Source of the DNA: Prescottella defluvii
GTDB lineage: Bacteria; Actinomycetota; Actinomycetes; Mycobacteriales; Mycobacteriaceae
Assembly: GCA_029690005.1 (NCBI GenBank)
Contig: CP121458.1
Span: forward strand, 558,001 to 622,000
Reading direction: 5' to 3'
Length of the DNA: 64,000 nucleotides
Part shown: positions 9,713 to 18,580 of the stretch, one piece after another
Numbering within the stretch: position 1 is the first letter of the stretch
How the letters are laid out: each line of letters begins with the position of its first letter
The notes under the pieces: model-generated
Seen by the model: only the letters and a program-made list of their open reading frames with translations
Told to the model about the DNA's origin: nothing
The model's database searches: none
Program-made: the position numbers and the translations under genes

Positions 9713-11230
9713 CGTGGCGATCATGCTCGGGATGATCGCGGTGTTCTACGCGATCGTCATCTACATCCTGTACGCGACCCAACGCAGCGAGAAGCCGTCC
9801 TTCACCGAATATTCGGTCGGCGGACGCAGTTACGGCCCGTGGTTCGTGGCCATGTCGTACGTGAACTCGTGGTGGCCCGGCGCAGTCTTCATCGCCTTCT
9901 TCGGAATCGCAGCCGGTGCAGGAGTTTTCGCCTTCTACGGCCTCGCGTACTCCAGCCTGGGCGTGGCGATGATGTACTTCATGGCCACCCGGGCGTGGCG
10001 TTGGGGCGCACGGCACAATCTGCGTTCACAGCCGGACCTGCTGGAGATGCGATTCGGATCTCGCGCGGTGAAGGTCATCGCGAGCCTCATCGGTGTCGTG
10101 TCGCTGTTCCCGTGGGTCGTCCTCGGTATGCAGGCCCTGGGTCAGCTGTTCGAGGTCGCGAGCGAAGGGCGCTGGTCGCTCACCACCTCCCTGCTCGTGG
10201 GACTTGCCGTGATCGTGATCCGGCAGTTCTGGACCGTGAGGATGGGCATGCGCGGGCTGATCATGACGGACGTGTTCCAAGGCATCGTCGCGTACGTCGT
10301 CGCCGCCCTGGTGTGCCTGTTCATGCTGTTCGGGCTCGGTGGATCGCCAGTCAGCTTCGCAACCCTCGCCTCCGTGCCCGAGCAGATGCTGCGGGTCCCC
10401 GGCGACGGAGACGGCTACGGCGCGCTCTATCTGTTCAGCCTCATCTTCACCGGGGTCATCGGCTCGCTCTGCTGGCCCACCAGCTTCCAGCGCATCTACA
10501 CCGCGTCGGGAGTGCGGGCGGTGAAGTCGGGACCATCCGGACAGTCGTGCTGTCGGGCGTCTTCTACTCCCTGCTGATGCTGCTCGCGATCGCCGCGTCG
10601 GTACTGCCCGACGTGGCCGAGGCACCCCAGAACGGCTGGTTCACGCTCATGTACGACTACGGCGGCACGTGGCTGCTGGGTCTGGCCGTGACGATGGTGT
10701 TCGCCGCGTCGATGGGTCACATCGACGGCAGTGTCCAGGTGTGCGGTCTACAGATCGCGAACGACATCATCCGCTCGGAGAAGCGCCCGCTGACGGACAC
10801 CACGCTCACCTACGTCGCGAAGTCGTCGATGATCGTGTTCATGGCGGCGGCCGCACTGGTCGCGTACCTGACGTTCGACATGGCACGGCTGCAGCTGCTC
10901 GCGCAGATCTCGTATCAGGGAATCGTCCAGTTGGCCGTTCCACTGTTTCTCGGGATCTTCTGGCGTGGCGGTAACAAGTACGGCGCCGTCGCCGGCATGT
11001 CCGTGGGCTTCCTGACGGCGGTCGCGCTGACATGGTTCTACCCGGACGACATCGCCGGGCTCGGCAGTCTCACCGGCGGCGTCGTGGCACTCGCACTGAA
11101 TCTGGTTGTCTACCTTGTTGTCTCGGCGATGACCGGGATCAGCGACGACGAGCGCAGTCGCGTCGACGCCCTGTTCGTCGAGGCGGCCCGCCCCACCGCG
11201 ATCACCAGTCCCGCCGAAGCGAAGATCTGA
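9705..11230 (+). CDS. Sodium:solute symporter (SSS family), frameshifted
   Basis: GTG 9705 overlaps the DUF3311-like gene. The protein has about 508 residues with around 12-13 helices. SSS features include EYSVGGRSYGPW near the N-terminus, helices with NSWWPGAVF, a mid-protein CWPTSFQRIY and SMGHIDGSVQ. The frame is lost near 10530 (AAGTCGGGACC); one more G gives SGTIRTVVLSG. Uptake is sodium-coupled. With the M20 hydrolase upstream and the RMM locus downstream, a small carboxylate, amide or amine is plausible, but this is inference. Confidence 0.75.
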
Positions 11231-11235
11231 CCCGA

Positions 11236-11271
11236 CTGCCTCGGCAGCGACCACCGTCGCTGCCGAGGCAG
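11236..11271 (+). terminator. Strong hairpin after the symporter gene
   Basis: A perfect 16-base stem (CTGCCTCGGCAGCGAC with GTCGCTGCCGAGGCAG) closes a four-base loop six bases after the symporter stop. It is followed by CTCTCGTTT rather than a long T run. It would end or attenuate transcription before the small gene at 11314. Confidence 0.65.
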
Positions 11272-11313
11272 CTCTCGTTTCCCATTCCATTCCTTACGGA
11301 GAGGTCGCACACC

Positions 11314-11487
11314 ATGGGCCACGACGATCACGACCTGCTCGCCTTCGCCGCCCGCTGGGCCCCGTTCGGCGGACCGCCGGCGGAGGAGACCTTCGTCAGA
11401 TTCGGTATGACGCTCCCGCGCTTCCACGTTCGGGTGCAGGAGGCCGCAGCACGTCTGCGGAGCAAGCGAGCGAAGCAGCGGATCTGA
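11314..11487 (+). CDS. Small DUF3263-like hypothetical protein
   Basis: ATG 11314 has GGAGAGG upstream. The 57-residue protein (HDLLAFAARWAPFGG, then EETFVRFGMTLPRFH) has the layout of short actinobacterial proteins of the DUF3263 type: a helix, a glycine/proline turn and an FxRFG segment that looks like a small helix-turn-helix. Small proteins like this often accompany SSS transporters in actinobacteria. Function is unknown. Confidence 0.5.
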   Translation: MGHDDHDLLAFAARWAPFGGPPAEETFVRFGMTLPRFHVRVQEAAARLRSKRAKQRI

Positions 11488-11825
11488 CGAGGTGGCGCGA
11501 GCGGCTACACCCACCAATTCCCTTGCGATTCCTAGGATGGCGTCGACGAAACCACCGTCGAGCCGGCGGCCGCGGAAACCGCTCGTCGTCGCGTGCATTC
11601 AGGGACTCCCGAGCCGTCCCGCCGGAGTGACGGCACGCTCGCGTACTGCCGATGGCGTGCCCACAGGCATGACGTCGGGTCGGGGACCCGTGCTCGGGAA
11701 ATGGTTGCCACTGGCCGGACGGCTCACCAGACGCGAGCCGGATGCGAAGAACGCTGCATCACCGACCGAACTGTGCGCGGCGGTGAGGTATCGACCCCGA
11801 CCGCCGGCACGAGAGGGCCGAACCG
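11488..11825. other. Intergenic region, nothing recognised
   Basis: 338 bases between convergent genes. Open frames here have no domain and no ribosome site. No tRNA, repeat or convincing terminator is visible. Confidence 0.5.
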
Positions 11826-12611
11826 CTACGCCGACTCGGCCGCGCCGTCTGCGCGCAGCTCGAGAACCGAACCGCTGCGCCGTGCCTGTCCCCGCACGCC
11901 CGGGCCGGGAGCGGTGACGGCGATACGCGTCCGGTCGCCGCGGAAGAGGTCGCGCGAGAATTCGAACGGCACGCCGTCCTCGTCCCGCGTCACGCGGGTG
12001 ATGAGCGACAGTGCGGCGTTGGGTTTGATCGACAGCATCGACGCCTCGTCCTCGCTGGCGTTGACGGCCTCGATTCGCTCGTCGGCTTCGCCCGGGACCA
12101 GCCCGTAGTTCTGCTCGAGCAGTTCGTAGAGGGAGCCGCCCAGCGGCTTCTCGAGCAGATCGGGGAATCGGTCGGCAGGGAACTGCACTTGTTCGAGCGA
12201 GATCGGTTCACCGTCCGCGAGACGGATGCGGCGAATGTCCACGACGAAGTCTCCCTCGCCGGTTCCGAGCGCCTGCGCCGAGTGGGCGTCCGGCTCGGTG
12301 ATCCGGGTCGAGAGGATCCGCGAACCGGCGGTGTACCCCTGGCTGGCCAGGTAGGCGGGGACACCGACCACACCGGACAGGTTCCGCTCGACCTTGGTGT
12401 CGCTGATGAAGGTGCCGCCGGACCGGCCGATGGATCGGTTGACCATTCCGGCTTCCTCGAGGGCCGCCAGAACCTGACGGAGGCTGGATCGGCTGACGCC
12501 GTAGTACTCGGCCAGCTCCCGCTCACTTCCCAGCTTCGAACCAGGTGGCAGCTCTCCCGAGCTGATATCGGCGACAATACGACGGCGCAGCTCGTCGGTC
12601 TGATTACCCAA
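11826..12611 (-). CDS. GntR-family (HutC-type) regulator of the microcompartment locus
   Basis: 261 residues. Residues 5-70 form a GntR winged helix (DELRRRIVADI, PPGSKLGSERELAEYY, VSRSSLRQVLAALE); residues 95-240 are a UTRA effector domain (EGDFVVDIRRI, ISLEQVQFPAD, TRVTRDEDGVPFEFSRD). HutC-type regulators usually sense a small metabolite and act as repressors. A palindrome, TGGTAGGACCA, sits 26 bases upstream of its start and is shared with the divergent permease/shell promoter region, suggesting autoregulation and control of the locus. RMM loci characteristically include such a GntR. Confidence 0.85.
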   Translation of the reverse strand: MGNQTDELRRRIVADISSGELPPGSKLGSERELAEYYGVSRSSLRQVLAALEEAGMVNRSIGRSGGTFISDTKVERNLSGVVGVPAYLASQGYTAGSRILSTRITEPDAHSAQALGTGEGDFVVDIRRIRLADGEPISLEQVQFPADRFPDLLEKPLGGSLYELLEQNYGLVPGEADERIEAVNASEDEASMLSIKPNAALSLITRVTRDEDGVPFEFSRDLFRGDRTRIAVTAPGPGVRGQARRSGSVLELRADGAAESA

Positions 12612-12637
12612 TGTGCCCTCCCCAGGCCCCCCATTTG

Positions 12638-12648
12638 TGGTAGGACCA
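12638..12648. promoter_or_regulatory. Predicted GntR operator at the gntR promoter
   Basis: TGGTAGGACCA is a perfect 4+3+4 inverted repeat within an extended ATTTG...CAAAT context, between the gntR start (12611) and the end of the shell operon. It matches sites at 19931 and 20003. Confidence 0.5.
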
Positions 12649-12720
12649 AATCCTATCGCACGCGACCATTACGTCGACGGCGGCCTCGCGTCGGCGCCCG
12701 AAGGCGCCGACGCGAGGATC

Positions 12721-13500
12721 TCAGATCTCGTTCAGGGCCTGCAGACTTTCGGGCAGAACCTGTCCGCCGTCGACCACCAGTGTCTGGCCGGTGACGTAGC
12801 GGGCCTCCGCGGACGCGAAGTACATCGCGGCATTGCCGATGTCCTCCACCTCGCCCAGATGTCCGAGCGGAACGGCCGCAGCCATCGCGGCCATGTAGTC
12901 CTCGCCCATCCCGTCGAGGCCCTCGGTCCTGATGTTGCCCGGCAACACCGCGTTGACCGTGATGTTCCGCCGGGCCAGCTCCATCGCGGCCGTCCGGACG
13001 AAGCCGAGCTGCGCCGCCTTGCTGGCACCGTAGTGCGACCACCCGGGATAGCCGGTCATCGGTCCGGTGATCGACGACGTGACGACCACCCTGCCGCTAC
13101 CGGACGCCTCCAGCGCCGGCACCGCGGCTTGTACGGCGAACACGGTTCCCTTGAAGTTGACCGCGAGCACCTCGTCCAGATCCCGCGAGGTGAGGTCCTG
13201 GAGGCGGCAGGACGGGAAGATGCCGGCGTTTGCGCACAACACGTCCAACCCGCCGTACCGCTCGACGGCGACCTCCACCATCTCGGCGCACGAGTCGGGG
13301 TCGGTGACGTCGACCTGCATCGTCGTCACCCGTCCGGGAAGTTCCGACAGCTCGGCCGCGGCTTTCTCGAGCGCCTCTGCGTCGCGCGCCGTGATCAGGA
13401 CGTCCGCCCCCGACTTCGCGAACACTCGGGCGATGCCGCGACCGATTCCCTTGCTGCCACCGGTCACGATCACCGATCGGCCGGAGATGGATGTGAACAT
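12721..13500 (-). CDS. 1-amino-2-propanol dehydrogenase module, possible internal translation start
   Basis: If translated separately from ATG 13500 (ribosome site GAGGAAG) this gives a 259-residue SDR of normal family length. Its cofactor loop [12 protein letters not shown] and active-site [20 protein letters not shown] are complete. It would interconvert aminoacetone and (S)-1-amino-2-propanol inside the compartment, as shown for the M. smegmatis homologue. This entry overlaps the fused frame because the sequence supports both readings. Confidence 0.6.
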   Translation of the reverse strand: MFTSISGRSVIVTGGSKGIGRGIARVFAKSGADVLITARDAEALEKAAAELSELPGRVTTMQVDVTDPDSCAEMVEVAVERYGGLDVLCANAGIFPSCRLQDLTSRDLDEVLAVNFKGTVFAVQAAVPALEASGSGRVVVTSSITGPMTGYPGWSHYGASKAAQLGFVRTAAMELARRNITVNAVLPGNIRTEGLDGMGEDYMAAMAAAVPLGHLGEVEDIGNAAMYFASAEARYVTGQTLVVDGGQVLPESLQALNEI

Positions 13501-14532
13501 GAGACTTCCTCGAATCGCTCGTAGGGTGAGGAACTGCAGAACCGACAGGCCGCCCGATCGCAGGTACCGCTCGGCCAGCTCGCACGTGCCGGACACGTAA
13601 CTCGCACTCTTCGTCTGTGATTCACGAGAATGCGCGTGCGATCCCATCCACGCGGTCAACATGAGCCGGCGCAGCAGGACGAAGGACGGGAGCATCGCCT
13701 CGTCCTCGGCGGACAGTTCGAACTGGGAGCGGTACCCGATCAGCCAGGCCTCCTGCCAGTCCCCGAGCGCGGGCTCGTGCTCGATGAACGAGACCGCGGT
13801 GCCGAAGTCGTAGAGGAACCAACCGAATCCGCAGTCGTCGAAGTCGATGACGTTGACGCGGGACGGCTCCATCAGCAGGTTCGCCAACCGCAGGTCGGCG
13901 TGGACGAGGCCGAAGCGCTCGGGCGCCTGCCCGTACGCCTTCAACCGATCCTGGAGGAGGTCGACCGCGGGACGCAGATGGGCGATCTCGGATGCACCCA
14001 GCCCGACACCGTCTTCCCATCGCCCCCAACGGGGCTCGCCGCCGAGGCAATGCTCCCAGTCCCACGCGAATCGGGTGAAGCCACGGGGCGGAGTCCATTG
14101 TCGTGCGTGACGATGGAGGCGTGCCGTGACCGTACCGAGCGTCTCGAAATCCTCTGTCGTGATACCACTCTCGTCGGGTTCGAGACCGCCCATAGTCTCG
14201 AACAGGACGGCGTGACGCGTCCGGCCGTCGACCTGCACCGTGACGACCCGACGTCCGTCGGTGGTCGGGATCACCGCGGGCGCGTACACCGCTCCGTCGG
14301 CGGTCAGCGCCCCGAGCCAATCGAGTTCGGACTCGATCGCCTCCAAGCCGTGGTACCCCTCGCGGTGCACCCGGAGGATCCCGCCGCCACCGGTGGCGGG
14401 ATCCTCGACCAGGTACGTCGCGTTCTCCGAGAGGTTGATCATCCGGCAGCGTGTGTCCGCCGAAAAGGTGTACTCGGTGAGCGCCCTCTCGGCGACTTCG
14501 TCGTCGAGCGAGCGGACTCCGTTCGCAGGCAT
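12721..14532 (-). CDS. Fused 1-amino-2-propanol kinase-dehydrogenase (APH-type kinase + SDR)
   Basis: One uninterrupted frame of 603 residues. Residues 1-335 are an aminoglycoside-phosphotransferase fold kinase with [12 protein letters not shown] (catalytic HxD...N) and [12 protein letters not shown] (metal-binding Asp). From residue 345 an SDR follows: [18 protein letters not shown] and the YGASK Tyr/Lys pair. In Mycobacterium smegmatis the equivalent microcompartment kinase and dehydrogenase are separate proteins acting on (S)-1-amino-2-propanol. Here no stop separates them, yet GAGGAAGTCTC before an internal ATG at 13500 still looks like a ribosome site. Either this is a true fusion, or the stop was lost by mutation or a sequence error. 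Confidence 0.75.
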   Translation of the reverse strand: MPANGVRSLDDEVAERALTEYTFSADTRCRMINLSENATYLVEDPATGGGGILRVHREGYHGLEAIESELDWLGALTADGAVYAPAVIPTTDGRRVVTVQVDGRTRHAVLFETMGGLEPDESGITTEDFETLGTVTARLHRHARQWTPPRGFTRFAWDWEHCLGGEPRWGRWEDGVGLGASEIAHLRPAVDLLQDRLKAYGQAPERFGLVHADLRLANLLMEPSRVNVIDFDDCGFGWFLYDFGTAVSFIEHEPALGDWQEAWLIGYRSQFELSAEDEAMLPSFVLLRRLMLTAWMGSHAHSRESQTKSASYVSGTCELAERYLRSGGLSVLQFLTLRAIRGSLMFTSISGRSVIVTGGSKGIGRGIARVFAKSGADVLITARDAEALEKAAAELSELPGRVTTMQVDVTDPDSCAEMVEVAVERYGGLDVLCANAGIFPSCRLQDLTSRDLDEVLAVNFKGTVFAVQAAVPALEASGSGRVVVTSSITGPMTGYPGWSHYGASKAAQLGFVRTAAMELARRNITVNAVLPGNIRTEGLDGMGEDYMAAMAAAVPLGHLGEVEDIGNAAMYFASAEARYVTGQTLVVDGGQVLPESLQALNEI

Positions 14533-14562
14533 AACACCACCCTCGTTCTCAGGCCGACGCGG

Positions 14563-15227
14563 TCAGCCGTGCTCTCGTCCCTCGATACCGGCAAGGACTT
14601 TGGTGATCTGGTCGCGGGCCACCGTCACGTCTTCGGTGGAACCGCTGATGTAGAGCCGCCCGGCCGCGCCGATCATCTGCACGTCGACCAGCGTGATTCC
14701 GGGTGCGGCCCGCTCCGCCTCGTTCGCCGCGACCGCCGCGAACAACGCGGGCGTCATCTCGTAGACGAGCAGGGACTCCCCGGCATGACCATCGAGGCCT
14801 GCCGGTTGCGGTTGAGGATCACCGCGTGCTGATCGGTGATCTCCTCGATGATGTCGTGGTAGAGGACCTTCGGACGGAGCTGGTCGCTCGCCTTGTTGCC
14901 CGTGCCTTCGAGAATCGCCTCCCCCGCTCGCACGACGTCGTCGAGCGAGCGGGAGTGGATCTCGAGGACGCCGAATTGGCGTTCCACATACAGGATTCCG
15001 GGTTCCACCGCCGGTACCGACCGCAGTGCGAGGTCGATGACGCGTTCGATCGCGAGCGCCGGAGACACCTCGACGATCAGTGCATGGTCGCCCTCGTACG
15101 GCGGATAGCCCCGCGCCCGGGTGGGCGTACCCATGTATGCCGCGAACTGCCGCTGCAGGTCGTGCACCATGAGATAGACCCGGATGTCGGTGCGGGTGCC
15201 GACACTCTTCTCGCCCACTCCGCTCAC
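14563..15227 (-). CDS. BMC-T tandem-domain shell protein (frameshifted)
   Basis: About 221 residues, with two bacterial microcompartment domains. It is a paralogue of the shell protein at 16396-17001: both share RxDIRVYLxxxx[10 protein letters not shown], a GILYVERQFG strand, a KVLYHDIIEEI/KIITSVE helix and a final GRLYISG strand. The frame breaks in the C4 run at 14778-14781; one more base gives MPGESLLVYEMTP. BMC-T proteins form trimeric pseudohexamers and often carry a gated pore. Two BMC-T, one BMC-H and one BMC-P make up the known M. smegmatis shell set. Confidence 0.8.
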
Positions 15228-15254
15228 CTCCTGTCTGTGCGTGGGTTGCTCGGA

Positions 15255-15536
15255 CTACTTCGCCGAGACCGAGAAGTGCGCGCCGAGCTCGGCGTGCGGT
15301 CGGGGGATGACGTGGACGCTGACCAGTTCACCGACCTGCGAGGCGGTCTCGGCGCCGGCCTCGGTCGCGGCCTTGACGGCGCCCACCTCACCGGTGACGA
15401 TGACCGACACCAGGCCGTCCCCGACGTCCTGACGATCGGTGATGGTGACGTTGGCTGCCTTGACCATCGCGTCGGCGGCGGCGAGAGCGGCGACGTAACC
15501 CTTGGTCTCGATCATTCCGATAGCGTTGCTGGACAT
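15255..15536 (-). CDS. BMC-H hexameric microcompartment shell protein
   Basis: 93 residues, the usual BMC-H length. It opens with [20 protein letters not shown], the hallmark first strand and helix of CcmK/PduA-type shell proteins, followed by a [19 protein letters not shown] second half and HVIPRPH near the end. Hexamers tile the facets of the shell. It lies 27 bases before the BMC-T gene at 15227, in the same operon. Confidence 0.93.
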   Translation of the reverse strand: MSSNAIGMIETKGYVAALAAADAMVKAANVTITDRQDVGDGLVSVIVTGEVGAVKAATEAGAETASQVGELVSVHVIPRPHAELGAHFSVSAK

Positions 15537-15632
15537 TGCATCTCCTTGGTGTGACGTGCACGGGGTGTGCGCGAGCTGGGGGTGGATGGGGCCGGTTCGG
15601 TGTGCCGGCCTGTTCGGGATGTGGTGGGAGTT

Positions 15633-15881
15633 CTATTCGGGTACCGGATCGACCGACCCGATGATCAGTGCGTCCACCGGCGGTGCGGCACCGGGAAGCC
15701 ACGCGGCTGCGACGGAGCCCTGTGCCACGAGGACCTTCTCCCCGACGCCCGAGCCGAGTACGTCGAACGCGATCATCCGGCTTCCGGAGCCCTCGGCCTC
15801 CACTTCGAGGAACGCACCGTGGGGGAGCCCGTCGATACGGCGGGACGCCCACACGCTTCCGGTCACGGTTGCGAGAATCAT
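15633..15881 (-). CDS. BMC-P (EutN/CcmL) pentameric vertex protein
   Basis: 82 residues. MILATVTGSVWASRR and VLGSGVGEKVLVAQGS are typical of EutN/CcmL proteins, which form pentamers capping the vertices of the shell. Its ATG overlaps the TGA of the upstream gene (ATGA), so the two are translationally coupled. Confidence 0.93.
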   Translation of the reverse strand: MILATVTGSVWASRRIDGLPHGAFLEVEAEGSGSRMIAFDVLGSGVGEKVLVAQGSVAAAWLPGAAPPVDALIIGSVDPVPE

Positions 15882-16399
15882 CTACGCTCCTTCTCGATTT
15901 CGACGCCCATCGCGCGGGCCTTCTCCCGAGCGAGCGGAGTGAGGATCGCGCCGGGCGCGAGGACCAGTCGTCCACCGGATTCGGCGACGGCGGCGATCTG
16001 CCGTTCGGTTACGGCGCCCTTGTCGATCCGGGTGACGGCGCCGGCCGCGACGCCGGCCGCGCCGACGAGCCGGAACGAGAGGCGTCCGGCACGAATATCC
16101 GCGCGGGACTTCGGGTTCTCGAACAGCCCGAGAAGCGAGCGCACGAACGACGACAGGTCGGCGTCGTCCTTGATTCGCACTGACTCGACCCGCTTGCGTC
16201 CGGCCGCCGAACGCGGCCCGGTCGGAGCAGCACCGATCTGGTCGGCGAACGTGGACGGTTCCGGGCGGGTCGCGGGAGCCGGAGCGGCCGCGGGCGCAGG
16301 CGCAGGCGACGCACTCGGCTTCGACTTGAGGTCGCCGACCACCTCGCGCACCACATCTCGGACCATCTGCCGGATCTCGGCGGGAAGCAGATCGCTCAT
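15878..16399 (-). CDS. RMM-associated protein of unknown function with N-terminal encapsulation-like helix
   Basis: 173 residues in three parts. Residues 1-24 (LPAEIRQMVRDVVREVVGDL) form an amphipathic helix. Residues 25-55 are an Ala/Pro linker. The remainder is a compact alpha/beta domain ending in VTERQIAAVAESGG and GAILTPLAREKARAMGV. A short amphipathic helix joined by a Pro/Ala linker is the standard form of a microcompartment encapsulation peptide, so this is probably a lumen or shell-adaptor protein. The ILTPLAR segment resembles one seen in other BMC accessory proteins. It overlaps its neighbours by four bases on both sides. No enzymatic function can be assigned. Confidence 0.65.
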   Translation of the reverse strand: MSDLLPAEIRQMVRDVVREVVGDLKSKPSASPAPAPAAAPAPATRPEPSTFADQIGAAPTGPRSAAGRKRVESVRIKDDADLSSFVRSLLGLFENPKSRADIRAGRLSFRLVGAAGVAAGAVTRIDKGAVTERQIAAVAESGGRLVLAPGAILTPLAREKARAMGVEIEKERR

Positions 16400-17001
16400 C
16401 GCGCACCTCCCGCGAGCGCGTCGCGAGCCGCTTCCGCGGCCTGCCGGACGTCGGCCTCGGTCCCGGACAGGTAGACTCTTCCGGTCGCGCCGATCATCCG
16501 GAAGTCGACCACCTTCACGTCCGCGGCCTTCTCGGCCTCGTTCGTGGCCAGGATCGCGTACGACGCGGGCTGGACCTCGAGCACGAACAGCGACTCGCCC
16601 GCCAGCACCATCGAACCGATCTTGTTGCGGTTGATCAGAAACGCGTGCTGGTGCTCGACACTGGTGATGATCTTCGACGCCAGGATCGTGGGCGGCATTG
16701 CCGAACTGGTCGTCGCGTCGAGGGCATCGAGGGCGGCCTCCGCGGCCGCGGTGACCGCACCGGTCTCCCCGTGGAACTCGAGGTAGCCGAATTGCCGTTC
16801 CACGACGAGGATTCCGGCCTGCACCTCAGCGTGCTTGAGCGCAACGTCGGTGACGCCCTCGATGTCGAGACCCGGTGCCACCTCGATGATCTGCGCCGCC
16901 ATGTCGGCGCGCGGAAGTGCACCGCGGATCCAGCTGCCCAGATACGACATGGTCTGTGGTTGTAGCCGGTCGATAAATATGAAGGAACGCAGCTCTGCCA
17001 C
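16396..17001 (-). CDS. BMC-T tandem-domain shell protein
   Basis: 201 residues from GTG 17001. Two BMC domains: residues 1-95 ([30 protein letters not shown]) and 100-201 ([35 protein letters not shown]). It is paralogous to 14563-15227, and its stop overlaps the next start. In RMM shells, BMC-T trimers provide larger pores than BMC-H, possibly for cofactors. Confidence 0.88.
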   Translation of the reverse strand: MAELRSFIFIDRLQPQTMSYLGSWIRGALPRADMAAQIIEVAPGLDIEGVTDVALKHAEVQAGILVVERQFGYLEFHGETGAVTAAAEAALDALDATTSSAMPPTILASKIITSVEHQHAFLINRNKIGSMVLAGESLFVLEVQPASYAILATNEAEKAADVKVVDFRMIGATGRVYLSGTEADVRQAAEAARDALAGGAR

Positions 17002-17004
17002 GGT

Positions 17005-18580
17005 TCACCCCTTGACGAGTTGAGAGAGTTCTTCGACGACGATCCGCCGCAGTTCGGCCCTGAGTTGGTCGGTGCCCGGCGTTCCGCCGGCCGGGCGCGG
17101 TGTCGGTCGCGGTCCGGGGGCTGGGCCCGCCGTGGTCCGGAGGCCGGCTGGGCGGCAACGGCCCCCGGATCGTTCGAGGGGGTCGGATACCCCGGCACCG
17201 GTCCGGTGCGACCGCGCCACGGCTCGAGTCCGGTCACCGCGCCCATCGGGACCGACGGGTCGCTGTTGAACGCGATCCGCGTCCAGTTCAACAGGTGCCG
17301 GGGTTCGAGGTTCTCGCCGATCGAGCTTCGGCCCACGAATCCGGTCCCGATCGTCATCGACGGCGCCAGATTGGTGTCCAGTCCCGAACTGCCGGTGCTG
17401 TTTCCGACGTTCACCGATACTCGGAGAACGGGAACACGCGCACCGAACTCGACGATCGTCGCCGGGTCGGAGCTGTGGATGGCCCCGGAGTGGCCGGCGC
17501 CGGCGATGCGGACCACCGCCCGGGCTGCGTTGATACCTCGCCGGGCATCGGCGACCCGTGTCATGCCGATGACCGGCGAGAGCTTCTCGTGGGTGAAGGG
17601 CTCCTCGGGGATGACCACGTCGAACGGCGCGACCAGCACACGTGTCTTGGGCCCCACCGCGATCGCGGCCTCGGACGCGATCCACGTCGCGCTCTTGCCC
17701 ACGACATCCGTATTGAGGTGGCCGTCGGGGAACATGTACTCCCGCAACCGGTTCGCCGATTCCGCGTCGAGGATGTGCGCACCGGCCCGGGCCATCTCCC
17801 GCTCGAGCCGCTCGGCCACCGACTCCTCGACGATCAGCACCGACTCGTTGGTGCACAGCACCGAGTTGTCGAAGGCCTTGCTGTCGACGATGCGTTTGGC
17901 GGCCGCCGCGATGTCCGCGGTCGCATCCACCAGGACGGGCACGTTGCCGGGGCCGACGCCCAAAGCCGGATTACCCGACGAGTACGCCGCCCGCACCACG
18001 CCCGTGCCGCCGGTCGCGACGATGACGTCGGTGCGCTCGTCGGACATGAGCTCCTCGACCAGCGGGATCGACGGGTCGTCGATGATCTGCACGATGCCGT
18101 CCGGGGCGCCGGCGGCGGTCGCCGCCTCGGCGAGGGTGCGGGCCGCATCGACGCAGCACTCCTTCGCCCGTGGATGGGCGCGATGACCACGGCGTTGCGG
18201 GTCATGAGACTGAGGATGATCTTGAAGTACACCGTCGCGACCGGATTGGTCGTGGGCGTGAGCCCCAGGACCACGCCCGCCGGCGTAGGCAGCTCGGCGA
18301 TCTTGCGGGGCTCATCGACCCGCGCCGAGACGAAGTCCTCGCCGCGGTAGTGCTCGACGAGCCCGCGCGAACACGCCTGGTTCTTGCGGACCTTGTCCGC
18401 GACGACACCCATCCCGGTCTCGGTGACCGCCCACTCCGCGTACTTCTCCGCGTTCCGAAAGCCGGCTTCGGCGACCGCGTTCACGATCGCGTCGACACTC
18501 GCCCGGTCGTAGTCGGCGTACGCGGCCGCCGCCCAACGGGCCCGTTCGAGGATGTGTCCGGCACGTGCCGTACTGGTCAA
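17005..18580 (-). CDS. CoA-acylating aldehyde dehydrogenase with C-terminal encapsulation peptide (two frameshifts)
   Basis: The start is TTG 18580, overlapping the upstream TGA (TTGA) behind GGAGAG. The family is PduP/Eut[37 protein letters not shown] and the catalytic Cys in VLCTNES. It should convert propionaldehyde to propionyl-CoA with NAD. A lost C at about 18176 and a second shift between 17100 and 17160 must be repaired. After a Pro/Ala linker the restored tail [21 protein letters not shown] is an amphipathic helix at the extreme C-terminus, the likely targeting peptide. Confidence 0.82.
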
